Source of the DNA: Psittacicella hinzii
Lineage (GTDB): Bacteria; Pseudomonadota; Gammaproteobacteria; Enterobacterales; Psittacicellaceae
Assembly: GCF_003585885.1 (NCBI RefSeq)
Contig: NZ_NRHC01000001.1
Span: 1 to 63,097, forward strand
Length of the DNA: 63,097 nt
Direction of reading: 5' to 3'
Shown here: positions 25,774-34,578 of the stretch, one piece after another
Position numbering within the stretch: position 1 is the first letter of the stretch
How the letters are laid out: each line of letters opens with the position of its first letter
Program-made: the position numbers and the translations under genes
The notes under the pieces: model-generated
What the model was told of the DNA's origin: nothing
What the model saw: the letters and a program-made list of their open reading frames with translations, nothing else
The model's database searches: none

Positions 25774-28647
25774 ATGCAAAAACACCTCTTTCTGCTGACT
25801 TCAGCTACATGCGCTTCTTTAGTAGCTTTAATTCAGCAACGTAAAGAAATTAATCCTGCAAATATCTACGTTCTTTACAACGAACAAGCAGCTAATAGCT
25901 TGCTGAACCTAGATATCCCTGCGCAACAAATGATTGCTATTGACGATTATATTGCGCAGTTTACGCAATTACGTAACCAATTTTCCTTAGACCAGTACTT
26001 TGCCAGAGTACAAAACTATTATCAATTAATAGCTAACCTTCTCAGCCAAGGTCAGCAAACACAAGTTAGTGCGCAAAGCCTAACTCTTGACGGTTTTCAT
26101 GTCTATGTGCCTTGTTTAGACACTATTGAGGCGCAAACTCTAGCTAATCACCCGCAGTGTGAAAGCTTAACTTTTATTGAAAGTGACGTTTACGCTTACT
26201 TTCCGGAAAACCTAAAAGAAAACCCTGCAGTTTTACAAGAGTTTACAGAATTCTATCAAGATTACCCTGAAGCTAATTACTATGCTACAGGGATTCCACC
26301 GTTTACAGTATGTAAAGCCAATGACTTAGTTGGCTTAATGAACCCACGTCTGGGTTTAGATAGCAATCCAATTACTTTTTTCCGTACCAATCAGGCAGCT
26401 TACTACTGGCTCAATGGTCACAGCTACCAAGGTAGACGCGTTGCTCTCTATACTCTAACGAGAGAAGAGTTAACTAGCTTACCACAAGCACGTGAGTTTA
26501 CCCAGTTATATCTAGATAACCTCGTAAACCTCCGTCGTGCACGTGTTAACTACTATATCCAGTTAAAACCAAACCTTTGGGTAATTGATAAATTAACTTT
26601 AGAGCTTTTAACTCCAGAAAACTTCGCTGATTACCTTATCCGCATGGCGGAAAAGTTCTCTAGCCACAAGTGCAAAAAGCTCTTAGTTAAGCTAACAAGC
26701 GCTGCTAGTGAAACGCAAAGAAAACAAATTACTCTGGCGTTAAACGAATATAAAATTGAAGCGATCTTCTTAGATGAGGCAGAGTTCTTACTGCCAAGCT
26801 TACTTAGCTTACCAGCTAATGCTATTAGTATTCATAGCTTAATTGCTCCAGAGTTAATCTACGCATTAATAGCAAAACAAAATTATATTAGTGATCTCTT
26901 TATTGCTAGTAACTACCCAGAAGTGTCTGCTTATCTCGATCATTACCAATATAATTTTACCAACCTCTTAGCTTCTTTACAAAAACAGCAAGCTAACTTT
27001 TATAAAGAAACGGATGCTGCTAAAAAAATTGTGCAGTACAACAAAGAGCAAATGCTTAACTCTCACTGGCATGGCTTAGTAGAGCAAGCTTTAGCTGACT
27101 ATGATGATTTAATCTATCAGCAAGTACAAAAACTTGTACAAACAGATCGCGCGATTGTTGTTCCTAACTACTTCGATCCTTTAGTCCAAACTACTATAAT
27201 CGAAGAAAGTTTTGCCGAAAAAGAACAACATAATCGTGAACAATTTGCTCCGAGCAAGGTAGAAGAAAGACGTGCTCTGGCTGCTAAAGCCCAGCAAGCT
27301 GCAAAACAAATTAGTGCTCTTGATGCCGAAGATACTATTCTTGGTAACGCGCAAGAAACAACAGCGCAAACGGCAACTGCACAAACTGCTACTGCGCAAA
27401 CAGCTGACGCTAACCAAGTTGCAAATGCAAGTAAGCAAGCTTCTGGCACTAATGACAAAGCTGAAACTACAAGCAATAGCAACCAAGCTTCAAACGTACA
27501 ACTTGACTCTGAAAATCTAAATCACGATCGTACGTTTATTGGACAAAATCATGACGAAGAACCTGAAGAAGTAGTGGTAGATAAAGCTCAACTTCTCAAA
27601 ATGCTTAAAGAAAAAGCTCTTGAAGGTTCACCGTCAGATTTAAAAATCCAAGCGCAAGCACGTAGCTTAATTGGCAACACTAAAGCTATCCGCTTTATTA
27701 ACCCACATGCAAAAAGTAATGATGTAAACCGTGAGAGTAATCTGTCAGTCGCTTATCAACTAGCAGAACAACGCTTAGATAAAGAATCTCAAGCTGCTGC
27801 ACGTGAAATTCGCAATCCTTTTGCGCAAGGCGTAAACGACTATACGAAAAAAGTTGAGTTCAGCCTTGATCTGTTACAAAAGTTTATTGCCCGCAAAATG
27901 CCAAGCGATTTATTGTCGCCTCTAGGTAAGACTACACTTGGCGAGCGTAAAGCGCAAGCACAACAAGCCCAAGGCTTTACCTGCTTAAGCAAAGATAAGT
28001 TTACTGCATTGCCTCCATATGCTGTACTTGAGCTTTACTACTCAAGCTTAGAAGCACGTAAGCATTCAACGGGTAAAATTGTAGTAATTGACAATGAGCA
28101 AATGCTGAAAGACTTTACCGTATGGAAGAGATTTAGCGGGTTTGCGATTAATGAAATGGTGATTTTAACCACGCAACCACAACTGGTGGATCGTGTGAGC
28201 TATGCAGCTAATCGTGTAATTGACATCTCTCCTTATTTTGAAGAGCTTGAAGCTAAACCTTACTTTAACATTCAAGATCTAATTAATGTCGGCTATAAAC
28301 TGCAAAACCGTATTCAGATCTTGTTAGGTTTTAGTCCAGCAGAGCTTTATGTACCACAATTTAATAAATCGTTGTACTTTGCTCTGTTAGCTAACTTACC
28401 TCTAGTAAAAGTTAACGTGCTCCAAGAAAAAGGTGTATCTCTCGAGTACCCTGAACTAGGTTTAAGTGCCTTACATAAGCTACTTGACCAGTTCCAAGCA
28501 AATTACCCTTGCTTAGTACCAAAACCTTTACTGGTTCAAGAAAAACATGGTATTGATGATATTCTTTACCGTGCAGATAATGAAACTGAAAGAAACAAAT
28601 ACCTAAGCTATAAAATCCGTGGCAAGATCTACAACATTACCGAGTAA
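25774..28647 (+). CDS. Large orphan protein, possibly a diverged glycosyltransferase
   Basis: A 957-residue soluble protein I do not recognise. No signal peptide or membrane helix. Residues 1-440 look globular: a hydrophobic strand at the start (KHLFLLTSATCASLVALIQ), an alternating alpha/beta region, and KKLLVKLTSAAS ... IEAIFLDEAEFLLPSLLSLPANAISIHSLIAPELIYALI. That pattern loosely recalls the nucleotide-binding half of bacterial sialyl/polysialyltransferases (GT52/GT-B), but the diagnostic HP motif is absent. Residues about 520-590 are Q/T/A-rich with TATAQ repeats; 600-957 are again globular (YAVLELYYSSLEA.., NEMVILTTQPQLVDRVSYAANRVIDISPYF). Its size and alternating globular/disordered layout resemble the GT25-like giant of this window. 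Expressed from its own promoter. Confidence 0.4.
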   Translation: MQKHLFLLTSATCASLVALIQQRKEINPANIYVLYNEQAANSLLNLDIPAQQMIAIDDYIAQFTQLRNQFSLDQYFARVQNYYQLIANLLSQGQQTQVSAQSLTLDGFHVYVPCLDTIEAQTLANHPQCESLTFIESDVYAYFPENLKENPAVLQEFTEFYQDYPEANYYATGIPPFTVCKANDLVGLMNPRLGLDSNPITFFRTNQAAYYWLNGHSYQGRRVALYTLTREELTSLPQAREFTQLYLDNLVNLRRARVNYYIQLKPNLWVIDKLTLELLTPENFADYLIRMAEKFSSHKCKKLLVKLTSAASETQRKQITLALNEYKIEAIFLDEAEFLLPSLLSLPANAISIHSLIAPELIYALIAKQNYISDLFIASNYPEVSAYLDHYQYNFTNLLASLQKQQANFYKETDAAKKIVQYNKEQMLNSHWHGLVEQALADYDDLIYQQVQKLVQTDRAIVVPNYFDPLVQTTIIEESFAEKEQHNREQFAPSKVEERRALAAKAQQAAKQISALDAEDTILGNAQETTAQTATAQTATAQTADANQVANASKQASGTNDKAETTSNSNQASNVQLDSENLNHDRTFIGQNHDEEPEEVVVDKAQLLKMLKEKALEGSPSDLKIQAQARSLIGNTKAIRFINPHAKSNDVNRESNLSVAYQLAEQRLDKESQAAAREIRNPFAQGVNDYTKKVEFSLDLLQKFIARKMPSDLLSPLGKTTLGERKAQAQQAQGFTCLSKDKFTALPPYAVLELYYSSLEARKHSTGKIVVIDNEQMLKDFTVWKRFSGFAINEMVILTTQPQLVDRVSYAANRVIDISPYFEELEAKPYFNIQDLINVGYKLQNRIQILLGFSPAELYVPQFNKSLYFALLANLPLVKVNVLQEKGVSLEYPELGLSALHKLLDQFQANYPCLVPKPLLVQEKHGIDDILYRADNETERNKYLSYKIRGKIYNITE

Positions 28648-28678
28648 TCGGAGTTGTATTTTAAGTTATATCGCAGCA

Positions 28679-28710
28679 AGAAGTCCCAAGATCTCAATCT
28701 TGGGACTTCT
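28679..28710. terminator. Hairpin between convergent genes
   Basis: Perfect 14-bp stem AGAAGTCCCAAGAT (28679-28692) / 28697-28710 with a CTCA loop, lacking a clear T-run. Lies between the orphan gene (+) and the MFS gene (-); likely a transcription barrier or mRNA 3'-end stabiliser. Confidence 0.55.
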
Positions 28711-28779
28711 GCTATATTAGATATTAGCCATAAATTGCTCAAGCAACTGCTTTACATCTTATTTCCTAGGTAGCTACCT

Positions 28780-30033
28780 CTACTTAAAGCTCTTACCATA
28801 TCTTAAGTAGAACAACCAAGCTCCAGTAAAACTTAATAAGATTAACCCCGCATTTAATAACAAGAGGGTAGCCCCCGCTTGACGTGGTAAGGTAATAATA
28901 AAACTAATTAAAATTCCTGGAACTAAGAGGCGAATAAAGGTAAGTAAAGAGACCGCGGTTCCGGTCATCTGCGGGAAATACATTAGGTAAGTTACCGTCA
29001 TATTCCCAATTTGAAAGCCATTGAGTGTCATGTTTAAGCCAAGGGCAATAATAATTGTCCCCACACTTAACCATGCGGGATTTAAAGCAATGGTAAAGTT
29101 TACCATGGTAAACAGCGCTTGCAAGCTTGAAGCTACCAGCCACACTTTAATTGGTGAGTAACCTCGTTTTACTGAGATTTTATTTAGTTGTATCCCAACA
29201 ATTTGCAGTAAAACTAAAGCAAAGGTATAGTAACCTAAATGCTGGGGAGCTACTTGGTAGTCCTCCAAATATATCGCTGGTAAGAGAGTAGGAAAACCAA
29301 AAACTGCACAAGTTAGAATTGTGCTATTTGCAATTAACAAAAGAGCCGGAGCTGTTGTTAAGATAGTGGCAAAGTTTGCCAAGATTGGTTTAACTTTTAT
29401 TGACTGTACTTTAGTTGGATCTAAAGTTTCAGGGACTAAACAACTAACTAACACTATAGCTAGCATTAAAGCAAGGCAGACAAAGTAAAAAATCCAATGC
29501 CAGCCCAAGTATACAAAGATGTAACCACCCACTAGCGGACTTAAAGCTGGTCCAAAGAGAAAGAGAGTTATTAGCCACGCATTGTAAATTACAAAACGTC
29601 TTGGACTAAAAATATCTTTAATCATTACCTCGGGGATTAAACTTATCCCGCCAAAGATAATTCCTTGACAAATACGAATAACAATCAACCAAGAATAGCT
29701 TGGGGCGTTAATCATTGCCAAGTTAACCCCTATTCCAGCAAAACACAAGCCCAAGAGAATACGACGACGACCAAAGCGGTCAATTAAAGGACCAAGGAGC
29801 AAAATACCTATAGCCATGCCAATAAGGTTGTAAGATATTATCTTCTGCACTTGTTCCAGACTTACCGCAAAGTCCTGCGCCATGGTTTGCAAAGCTGGAG
29901 AAAAGGCGTCATTTACAAATGATGACAGAATAGTTAAGATCGCTAGCAATGGAATTAGCAAACTTATTGCTGGCAGTTTTTGCTGGAGCTGACTTTGCCA
30001 TGGAGTTAGTTGCTCAAAATCATTTTGTTGCAT
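28780..30033 (-). CDS. Bcr/CflA-family MFS drug exporter
   Basis: A 417-residue protein with about twelve hydrophobic helices. MFS motif A is clear between helices 2 and 3 (GPLIDRFGRRRILL, near 81-94), and the motif C region of DHA1 antiporters is seen in WLITLFLFGPALSPLVGGYIFVYLGWHWIFYF. The overall order is that of Bcr/CflA multidrug or bicyclomycin/sulfonamide exporters. Substrate not predictable; this subfamily also carries dipeptides or cysteine. Its leader contains a large inverted repeat (30055-30104) that may regulate it. No adjacent regulator gene. Confidence 0.88.
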   Translation of the reverse strand: MQQNDFEQLTPWQSQLQQKLPAISLLIPLLAILTILSSFVNDAFSPALQTMAQDFAVSLEQVQKIISYNLIGMAIGILLLGPLIDRFGRRRILLGLCFAGIGVNLAMINAPSYSWLIVIRICQGIIFGGISLIPEVMIKDIFSPRRFVIYNAWLITLFLFGPALSPLVGGYIFVYLGWHWIFYFVCLALMLAIVLVSCLVPETLDPTKVQSIKVKPILANFATILTTAPALLLIANSTILTCAVFGFPTLLPAIYLEDYQVAPQHLGYYTFALVLLQIVGIQLNKISVKRGYSPIKVWLVASSLQALFTMVNFTIALNPAWLSVGTIIIALGLNMTLNGFQIGNMTVTYLMYFPQMTGTAVSLLTFIRLLVPGILISFIITLPRQAGATLLLLNAGLILLSFTGAWLFYLRYGKSFK

Positions 30034-30054
30034 ATGACAGGTTTGAAGTTATTG

Positions 30055-30104
30055 GTCGAGATACACTAAGTTATTGGGCAACATGTACTAACTTAGTGCT
30101 CGAC
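30055..30104. promoter_or_regulatory. Large inverted repeat upstream of the MFS gene
   Basis: GTCGAG-ATA-CACTAAGTTA (30055-30073) is mirrored by TAACTTAGTG-CTCGAC (30089-30104): 16 paired bases with a 3-nt bulge and a 15-nt loop. It starts 22 bp before the MFS start codon, with no T-run. Could be an operator for a dimeric repressor or an RNA hairpin controlling translation. Confidence 0.6.
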
Positions 30105-30130
30105 ATGCATTAAGTAATTAGGCAGATACA

Positions 30131-30167
30131 CAAAAACTCTTTAGAGTTGAGCTCTAAAGAGTTTTTG
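30131..30167 (-). terminator. tolQRA terminator
   Basis: Perfect 16-bp stem CAAAAACTCTTTAGAG (30131-30146) / 30152-30167 with a 5-nt loop and T-run; lies 12 bp past the tolA stop. Confidence 0.85.
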
Positions 30168-30178
30168 TTATATCTAAT

Positions 30179-31111
30179 TTATTTGATGATAAATACTAGA
30201 GTAACACGGTTTACTTGACTCATAAAATCATTTGAAGGTGGTGTTACACGTACAGTATTGATAATTGCTTGCTCACCAAGGGCACAAACATTTGCTTGTC
30301 CATTTTGTGAGCCATTGTAAATAGCAATCGAACCATCAGAGGAAATACGTACATCTATTGCACAACGTTTCCCAATAAATGCCGGATTATAACTAAAATT
30401 ATTATTTATCTCATTTTGGATTTTTGCTTTATAACGCTCAAAATCCCCAGCTGAAGCATTGGTAGTACGACTACCATCACCACCACCCTCACCTAAAAGG
30501 CTGGCAAAAGCATCATTGTATTTTGCATTTTGCTCTGCTTTTTTAGATGGTTGGCTTTGTTTGGTTTGCTTCGCTTGTGATTCTTGAATAATTTTACCTA
30601 AATCATCCTCTTTGCTTTTTTTAGCAGCTTCAGCTTTGGCTTTAGCTTCGGCTTCAGCTTTTGCCTTAGCTTCCGCTTCTGCTTTGGCTTTAGCCTCGGC
30701 TTCAGCTCTAGCTTTGGCATCTGCTTCCGCTTTGGCTTTAGCTTGCTCTTCTTCAGCACGAGCTTTAGCTTCTGCTTCAGCTTTAGCTCTTGCTTCTTCA
30801 GCAGCTTTAGCTTTAGCAGCTTCCTCTGCTTTAGCTTTAGCCTCTTCTTCAGCCTTGGCTTTAGCAGCGTCAAGTTTACGTTTGGCGATCAGTTGACGGG
30901 CATCAACCACGTCACCTGTATCTAGTGAAATTTTTATTGGTTCTGGTGCGCCATTATTTCCCTCTACTAAAGAGATATCTCCTTGCATGCCTGAAGCCTC
31001 TTGAGGTTTTTGCATATTCGACCAATTGATTAAGCCGACAAGGAGAAGACTGGCATGGAGAACAATTGCCAGAAATAATTGCCACCATAACCCTTTACGA
31101 TTTGAATTCAT
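30179..31111 (-). CDS. tolA: TolA, bridging protein of the Tol-Pal envelope system
   Basis: A 310-residue TolA with the classic three domains: an N-terminal membrane anchor (WWQLFLAIVLHASLLLVGLI, about residues 9-28, carrying the SHLxH-like His for TolQR contact), a long helical domain of KAEAEAKAKA repeats (about 78-170), and a C-terminal domain (about 225-310: FERYKAKIQNEINNNFSYNPAFIGKRCAIDVRISSDGSI...). It transmits the TolQR proton-driven force to outer-membrane Pal/TolB during constriction. Last gene of tolQRA, 6 bp after tolR; tolB and pal do not follow here. The Ala/Lys/Glu repeats give a misleading Ala-rich open frame on the opposite strand. Confidence 0.94.
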   Translation of the reverse strand: MNSNRKGLWWQLFLAIVLHASLLLVGLINWSNMQKPQEASGMQGDISLVEGNNGAPEPIKISLDTGDVVDARQLIAKRKLDAAKAKAEEEAKAKAEEAAKAKAAEEARAKAEAEAKARAEEEQAKAKAEADAKARAEAEAKAKAEAEAKAKAEAEAKAKAEAAKKSKEDDLGKIIQESQAKQTKQSQPSKKAEQNAKYNDAFASLLGEGGGDGSRTTNASAGDFERYKAKIQNEINNNFSYNPAFIGKRCAIDVRISSDGSIAIYNGSQNGQANVCALGEQAIINTVRVTPPSNDFMSQVNRVTLVFIIK

Positions 31112-31117
31112 AATAGG

Positions 31118-31564
31118 TTATTCGATAGGATTAGTTATTAAACCAACATCAACTAGTCCGTAAGCTTTGAGAATTGTTAAAGCTTGCACGACATTGTCAT
31201 AGATCGCACCTTTATCAGCAGCAACTTGGACAATTAGATTTGGAGCAGTTTTACCTGCAAGAACTCTATTTAGTTCACCTTGCAGAGCACCACGATCTAA
31301 TGAAGTATATTTTTCTGAATTAAAGAGCAAAGTAAAGCTATTATCCGCATGTACTTCAACTACAACTATATCTTTTTGGGTATTTTGCGGAGTTGCTTTC
31401 GCAACTTTTGAATTAGGAACAGTTACGTCAATTGAACTATTTACCGCTGGCGCCGCAATCATAAAGATAAGTAATAGAGTTAGAAGAACATCAAGAAACG
31501 GAATCATATTGATTTCGGTTTTACGACCAGGACGAACTCCCGCGCGTCTTCTATTATTAGCCAT
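31118..31564 (-). CDS. tolR: TolR, Tol-Pal proton channel subunit
   Basis: A 148-residue protein. EINMIPFLDVLLTLLLIFMIAAP holds the single membrane helix with the proton-carrying Asp25 (Asp23 in E. coli). The periplasmic part has the ExbD/TolR fold pattern (VTVPNS, IVVVEVHADNSF, LIVQVAADKGAIYDNVVQALTILKAYGLVDVGLIT). Couples proton flow to TolA movement with TolQ. 6-bp gaps to tolQ and tolA. Confidence 0.96.
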   Translation of the reverse strand: MANNRRRAGVRPGRKTEINMIPFLDVLLTLLLIFMIAAPAVNSSIDVTVPNSKVAKATPQNTQKDIVVVEVHADNSFTLLFNSEKYTSLDRGALQGELNRVLAGKTAPNLIVQVAADKGAIYDNVVQALTILKAYGLVDVGLITNPIE

Positions 31565-31570
31565 GGTTAA

Positions 31571-32269
31571 TTATTCCTTGGTGGTTTGAGCTTGACGTAA
31601 ACGACGGTGTACGTCTTCTTGGATTACACCTGTAAATGAATCTTGGAAGTTGTAGTAGTTAGTTTCGTTGAAGTTAACACGACGGTTAAAGATGTTATAG
31701 AAAACTAACGCAGGAATAGCTACAAATAGACCCATAGCTGTCGCAATTAGCGCTTCTGAAATTCCTGGAGCAATTGCTTGAATGTTTACTTGTTGTAAAG
31801 AACCAAGACTAGTAAATACTTCGATAATTCCCCATACTGTACCAAATAGACCAATGTAAGGAGAGATACTTGTAATAATTGATAGAATGTTTAAACCATA
31901 GTCTTGATCTTCAACTTCTTCAGAAATTGTTGAAGTCATTTTACGGTTAATTAAATCCATTAAAGCTTCTGGAGTTTGGTATTTGATGTTAGAGATAGTT
32001 TTATATGAAGCTACCCCTTCAGAGAATACACGGCTCATACCAACTAAATCACCTTGTTGCTCTGTGAACTCGATTAATTTAGAGAAGCCAACACCTTGGT
32101 TATAAATTTTTGTAAAAGATTTATCTTGACGTTTTACGCGTCCTAAAGTAATAAAACGATTAATTACTAGGGTCCATGACCATAAAGATAAAGCTAGTAG
32201 AATAATCATTACTACTTTTACAACTAAACTCGCATTTAAGAAAATGTGAAAAATAAAATCTAAATTCAT
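31571..32269 (-). CDS. tolQ: TolQ, Tol-Pal proton channel subunit
   Basis: A 232-residue protein of the ExbB/TolQ/MotA family with three helices: near 13-35 (VVKVVMIILLALSLWSWTLVINRF), 138-160 (SIITSISPYIGLFGTVWGIIEVF) and 173-195 (ISEALIATAMGLFVAIPALVFYN). The conserved GLFGTVWGI and EALIATAMGLF.AIPA motifs line the TolR proton pathway. First gene of tolQRA. ybgC, which precedes tolQ in E. coli, is absent; instead hemH lies divergently upstream. Confidence 0.96.
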   Translation of the reverse strand: MNLDFIFHIFLNASLVVKVVMIILLALSLWSWTLVINRFITLGRVKRQDKSFTKIYNQGVGFSKLIEFTEQQGDLVGMSRVFSEGVASYKTISNIKYQTPEALMDLINRKMTSTISEEVEDQDYGLNILSIITSISPYIGLFGTVWGIIEVFTSLGSLQQVNIQAIAPGISEALIATAMGLFVAIPALVFYNIFNRRVNFNETNYYNFQDSFTGVIQEDVHRRLRQAQTTKE

Positions 32270-32316
32270 ATTTGGTAAATCAATAGAGTGGAAAATTATA
32301 AAATCTTTAGTTCTAA

Positions 32317-32322
32317 ATTATA
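32317..32322 (-). promoter_or_regulatory. -10 candidate for tolQRA
   Basis: Minus-strand TATAAT, 47 bp upstream of tolQ, without a clear -35. Confidence 0.45.
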
Positions 32323-32582
32323 CTATAGGTAAGCTTGTTATTGACAGATGACGCTAAGCTTTTCTTGCATATCTTACTTACTTTTTGTGAATTAATTTTT
32401 GACCAGGGCAAGAATTAACTCTTTATTTAACAAGAAGTATATCGATTTTTCTGGTTAAGAAATCGTTTCTTATTAGCTTGCAATTAACTACTAATTAGTT
32501 TTCAATTGTCTTTAAACCAGCTTGCAATTAGCTCTCAATAAACTTCACCACATGAGTAAATCTCTATCTTCTCTTACGCTTA

Positions 32583-32591
32583 TGGTAAAAT
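32583..32591 (+). promoter_or_regulatory. Extended -10 candidate for hemH
   Basis: TGGTAAAAT, 30 bp upstream of the start codon; same type as the rnpB promoter of this window. Confidence 0.5.
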
Positions 32592-32621
32592 TACCTTTAA
32601 AAATTTACTACGGAGTTTTAT

Positions 32622-33689
32622 ATGGCTAAAATCAGCGTGATCCTTGCAAATCTTGGAACTCCAGAAGTCCCAACCTCTCAAGCGGTATCGCAATACCTTG
32701 GAGAGTTTCTTTCTGACCCCCGAGTTGTAGACGTTTCCCAACCAAAATGGGGAATTATTCTACGCATTATTCGTTTCTTTCGTGCTCCTAAGGTTGCTAA
32801 GATCTACCAATCAGTATGGACTGAACAAGGGAGCCCTTTATTAAGTATCTCTAATCAACAAAGAGATCAACTACAAGCAACCCTAAGCAAACAATTCCCT
32901 CAACATGAGTGGACAGTAGTACTTGGTATGACTTACGGGCAACCAAGCCTCAAAGAGGTTACCACTCAAGTATTTAACCACGAACCGGAGCATGTAATTG
33001 TTCTACCTTTATACCCACAATTTTCTTCAACTACAGTTCTGCCTGTAATTGACGCTTTTAATCGTGGCTATGCAGATAAGAACCAAAGATTTGTTCCGCC
33101 TTTTAGTATCGTAAATAACTATCACTTGGATGCTAGCTATATTAAAGCTTTAGTGCACAGCATTAAAGCACATATTGCTAAACAAGAAAATTTAACTCTT
33201 GAACAAGTGGAACCGGCGAAGTACTTTAGTGCAACGAACAAGTTGTTTCTAAGTTACCACGGAATTCCAACTCGCTATGCGCAAGAACTTGCAGATCCTT
33301 ATCCACAACAATGTGAAACTACCACGCAAGCAGTAGTTCATGCTCTTGGTTTAAATGCAGAACAGTACCAAATGACTTACCAGTCTGTGTTTGGTAAAGA
33401 ACCTTGGTTAGTGCCACAAACCGATCAAACTCTGACCAGCTATGCCCAAGCTAATCCAGGAGCAAGCGCTATGGTGATTTGTCCAGGATTTGCTGCAGAC
33501 TGTATTGAAACTTTAGAAGAAATTGATGAAGCTAACCGTGAGCTCTTCTTGCATCATGGTGGGAAAAACTACTCTATGGTGCCATGCCTCAATGCGAGCC
33601 CAGAACATCTAGAGATGATGGTTTCTTTACTTCAACCTTACATTGCTCTAGTTGAAGCGCAAAACAGCAATCAATATAAAATCAACTAA
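32622..33689 (+). CDS. hemH: Ferrochelatase
   Basis: A 355-residue HemH that inserts Fe2+ into protoporphyrin IX, the last step of haem synthesis. VILANLGTPE (7-16), SDPRVVDV (31-38), YGQPSL, VIVLPLYPQFSSTT (125-138), the metal-site LSYHGIPTRY (His213), ADPYPQQCETT, TYQSVFGKEPWLVPQT, VICPGFAADCIETLEEI (second metal-site Glu) all match. Single gene, divergent from tolQRA, with no other haem gene nearby. Confidence 0.96.
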   Translation: MAKISVILANLGTPEVPTSQAVSQYLGEFLSDPRVVDVSQPKWGIILRIIRFFRAPKVAKIYQSVWTEQGSPLLSISNQQRDQLQATLSKQFPQHEWTVVLGMTYGQPSLKEVTTQVFNHEPEHVIVLPLYPQFSSTTVLPVIDAFNRGYADKNQRFVPPFSIVNNYHLDASYIKALVHSIKAHIAKQENLTLEQVEPAKYFSATNKLFLSYHGIPTRYAQELADPYPQQCETTTQAVVHALGLNAEQYQMTYQSVFGKEPWLVPQTDQTLTSYAQANPGASAMVICPGFAADCIETLEEIDEANRELFLHHGGKNYSMVPCLNASPEHLEMMVSLLQPYIALVEAQNSNQYKIN

Positions 33690-33863
33690 TTGAGAGCACT
33701 AACGAACTACTAGCTAAACACTAGTTAGCCTCTAGTTAGCTATAGTCAACTACTAATTAACCAGCTTTACCTAAGTAAATTTGAGAACCTAAGCTCTGAT
33801 CCTTATTTGACAGCTAGCTTTGCTATAACTCTCATAACTTAGGAAAGAATTTTTTCTCTTTTA

Positions 33864-33910
33864 TTAGAGGGTTTCATTTGCTCCTTTCGTAGACAAATGA
33901 AGCCCTCTAA
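33864..33910. terminator. Long-stem hairpin after hemH
   Basis: TTAGAGGGTTTCATTTG (33864-33880) pairs with 33894-33910 over 17 positions with one G-U, 13-nt loop. No T-run on either side, so it may be a Rho-dependent end, an mRNA stabiliser or part of a small RNA. Confidence 0.45.
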
Positions 33911-33980
33911 CTCTTTATAGTTATCGCAGTTAATTCCCAAATTTCAATCTTATAGACAAAATTTTTATTTCCAACTTGTA

Positions 33981-34058
33981 TCTTCCTTGTCTATTTCTTG
34001 CGTCTTCCTTGTCTCTTTCTTGCGTCTTCCTTGTCTCTTTCTTGTGTCTTCCTGTCTT
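33981..34058. repeat. 22-bp tandem repeat, three and a half units
   Basis: Units begin at 33981, 34003, 34025 and a partial at 34047, built on TCTTCCTTGTCTCTTTCTTG; units differ at one or two bases. Confidence 0.92.
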
Positions 34059-34514
34059 AAGAACCAAGATTTTATTTCTACCAAGTAGAGGAGCAGCAAA
34101 AGCTAATTGTAAAAATCAATAACTGCACCTATTTCCAAGTACTAATTGCTAATTACTAGTCACCAACATAAAGTTATACCCTTACAAATAGTAAGTCTAT
34201 TCCCCTAAAATGAAAATCAACTCTCTAGAACCTACAAATAACTAGAGCCTACCTCATAAAACACTTCCAGCAAGACACTCCTTTACCCTCTAAATCCTTC
34301 TCCAAAACTCTCTAAAAACTTAATTCTTGAGTGCTATGGTAAAAAATTAAGGCAAATAAATTTGTAAACGTCATTATAATTTTTTGCTTTTTAGGCTAGG
34401 TGTTAAAAGCATAATACGCTAATTTACTTTTGTTTTTCAATTAGTTAGAATTCATTAACTTGTTAACTACGTGTTAAATTTCTTTATATTTGTGAAAAAA
34501 TTATAAAATTCTTC

Positions 34515-34544
34515 TTAGATCTTATTAATTAAATGCGCTATAAT
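34515..34544 (+). promoter_or_regulatory. ldhA promoter
   Basis: TTAGAT (34515-34520), 18-bp spacer, TATAAT (34539-34544) inside GCGCTATAATATGCG. The same GCGCTATAATAT core occurs at 51311-51320. Start codon 35 bp downstream. Confidence 0.6.
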
Positions 34545-34578
34545 ATGCGAAATTGACAAACACATTGGAGTTTAATTC

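Larger units (their letters stand above)
32270..32621. other. Divergent spacer tolQ/hemH
   Basis: 352 bp. Holds a minus-strand -10 for tolQ near 32317, an extended -10 for hemH near 32583, and two GCTTGCAATTA words (about 32477 and 32520). Nothing else recognised. Confidence 0.6.
33690..34578. other. Long spacer hemH/ldhA
   Basis: 889 bp without a credible gene. Begins with degenerate CTAGTTAGC-type words, then a 17-bp hairpin (33864-33910), a 22-bp tandem repeat (33981-34058), and the ldhA promoter at its 3' end. Short frames in it have no recognisable product. Confidence 0.6.

Noticed and set aside
25774..28647. Firm assignment as a polysialyl/sialyltransferase
   Set aside because: Only loose strand/helix resemblance; the HP motif and other signatures are missing, so it is left as an orphan.
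30612..30896. Ala/Ser-rich open frame on the plus strand opposite tolA
   Set aside because: It mirrors the KAEAEA repeats of TolA; such repeats give an open antisense frame automatically. No ribosome site.
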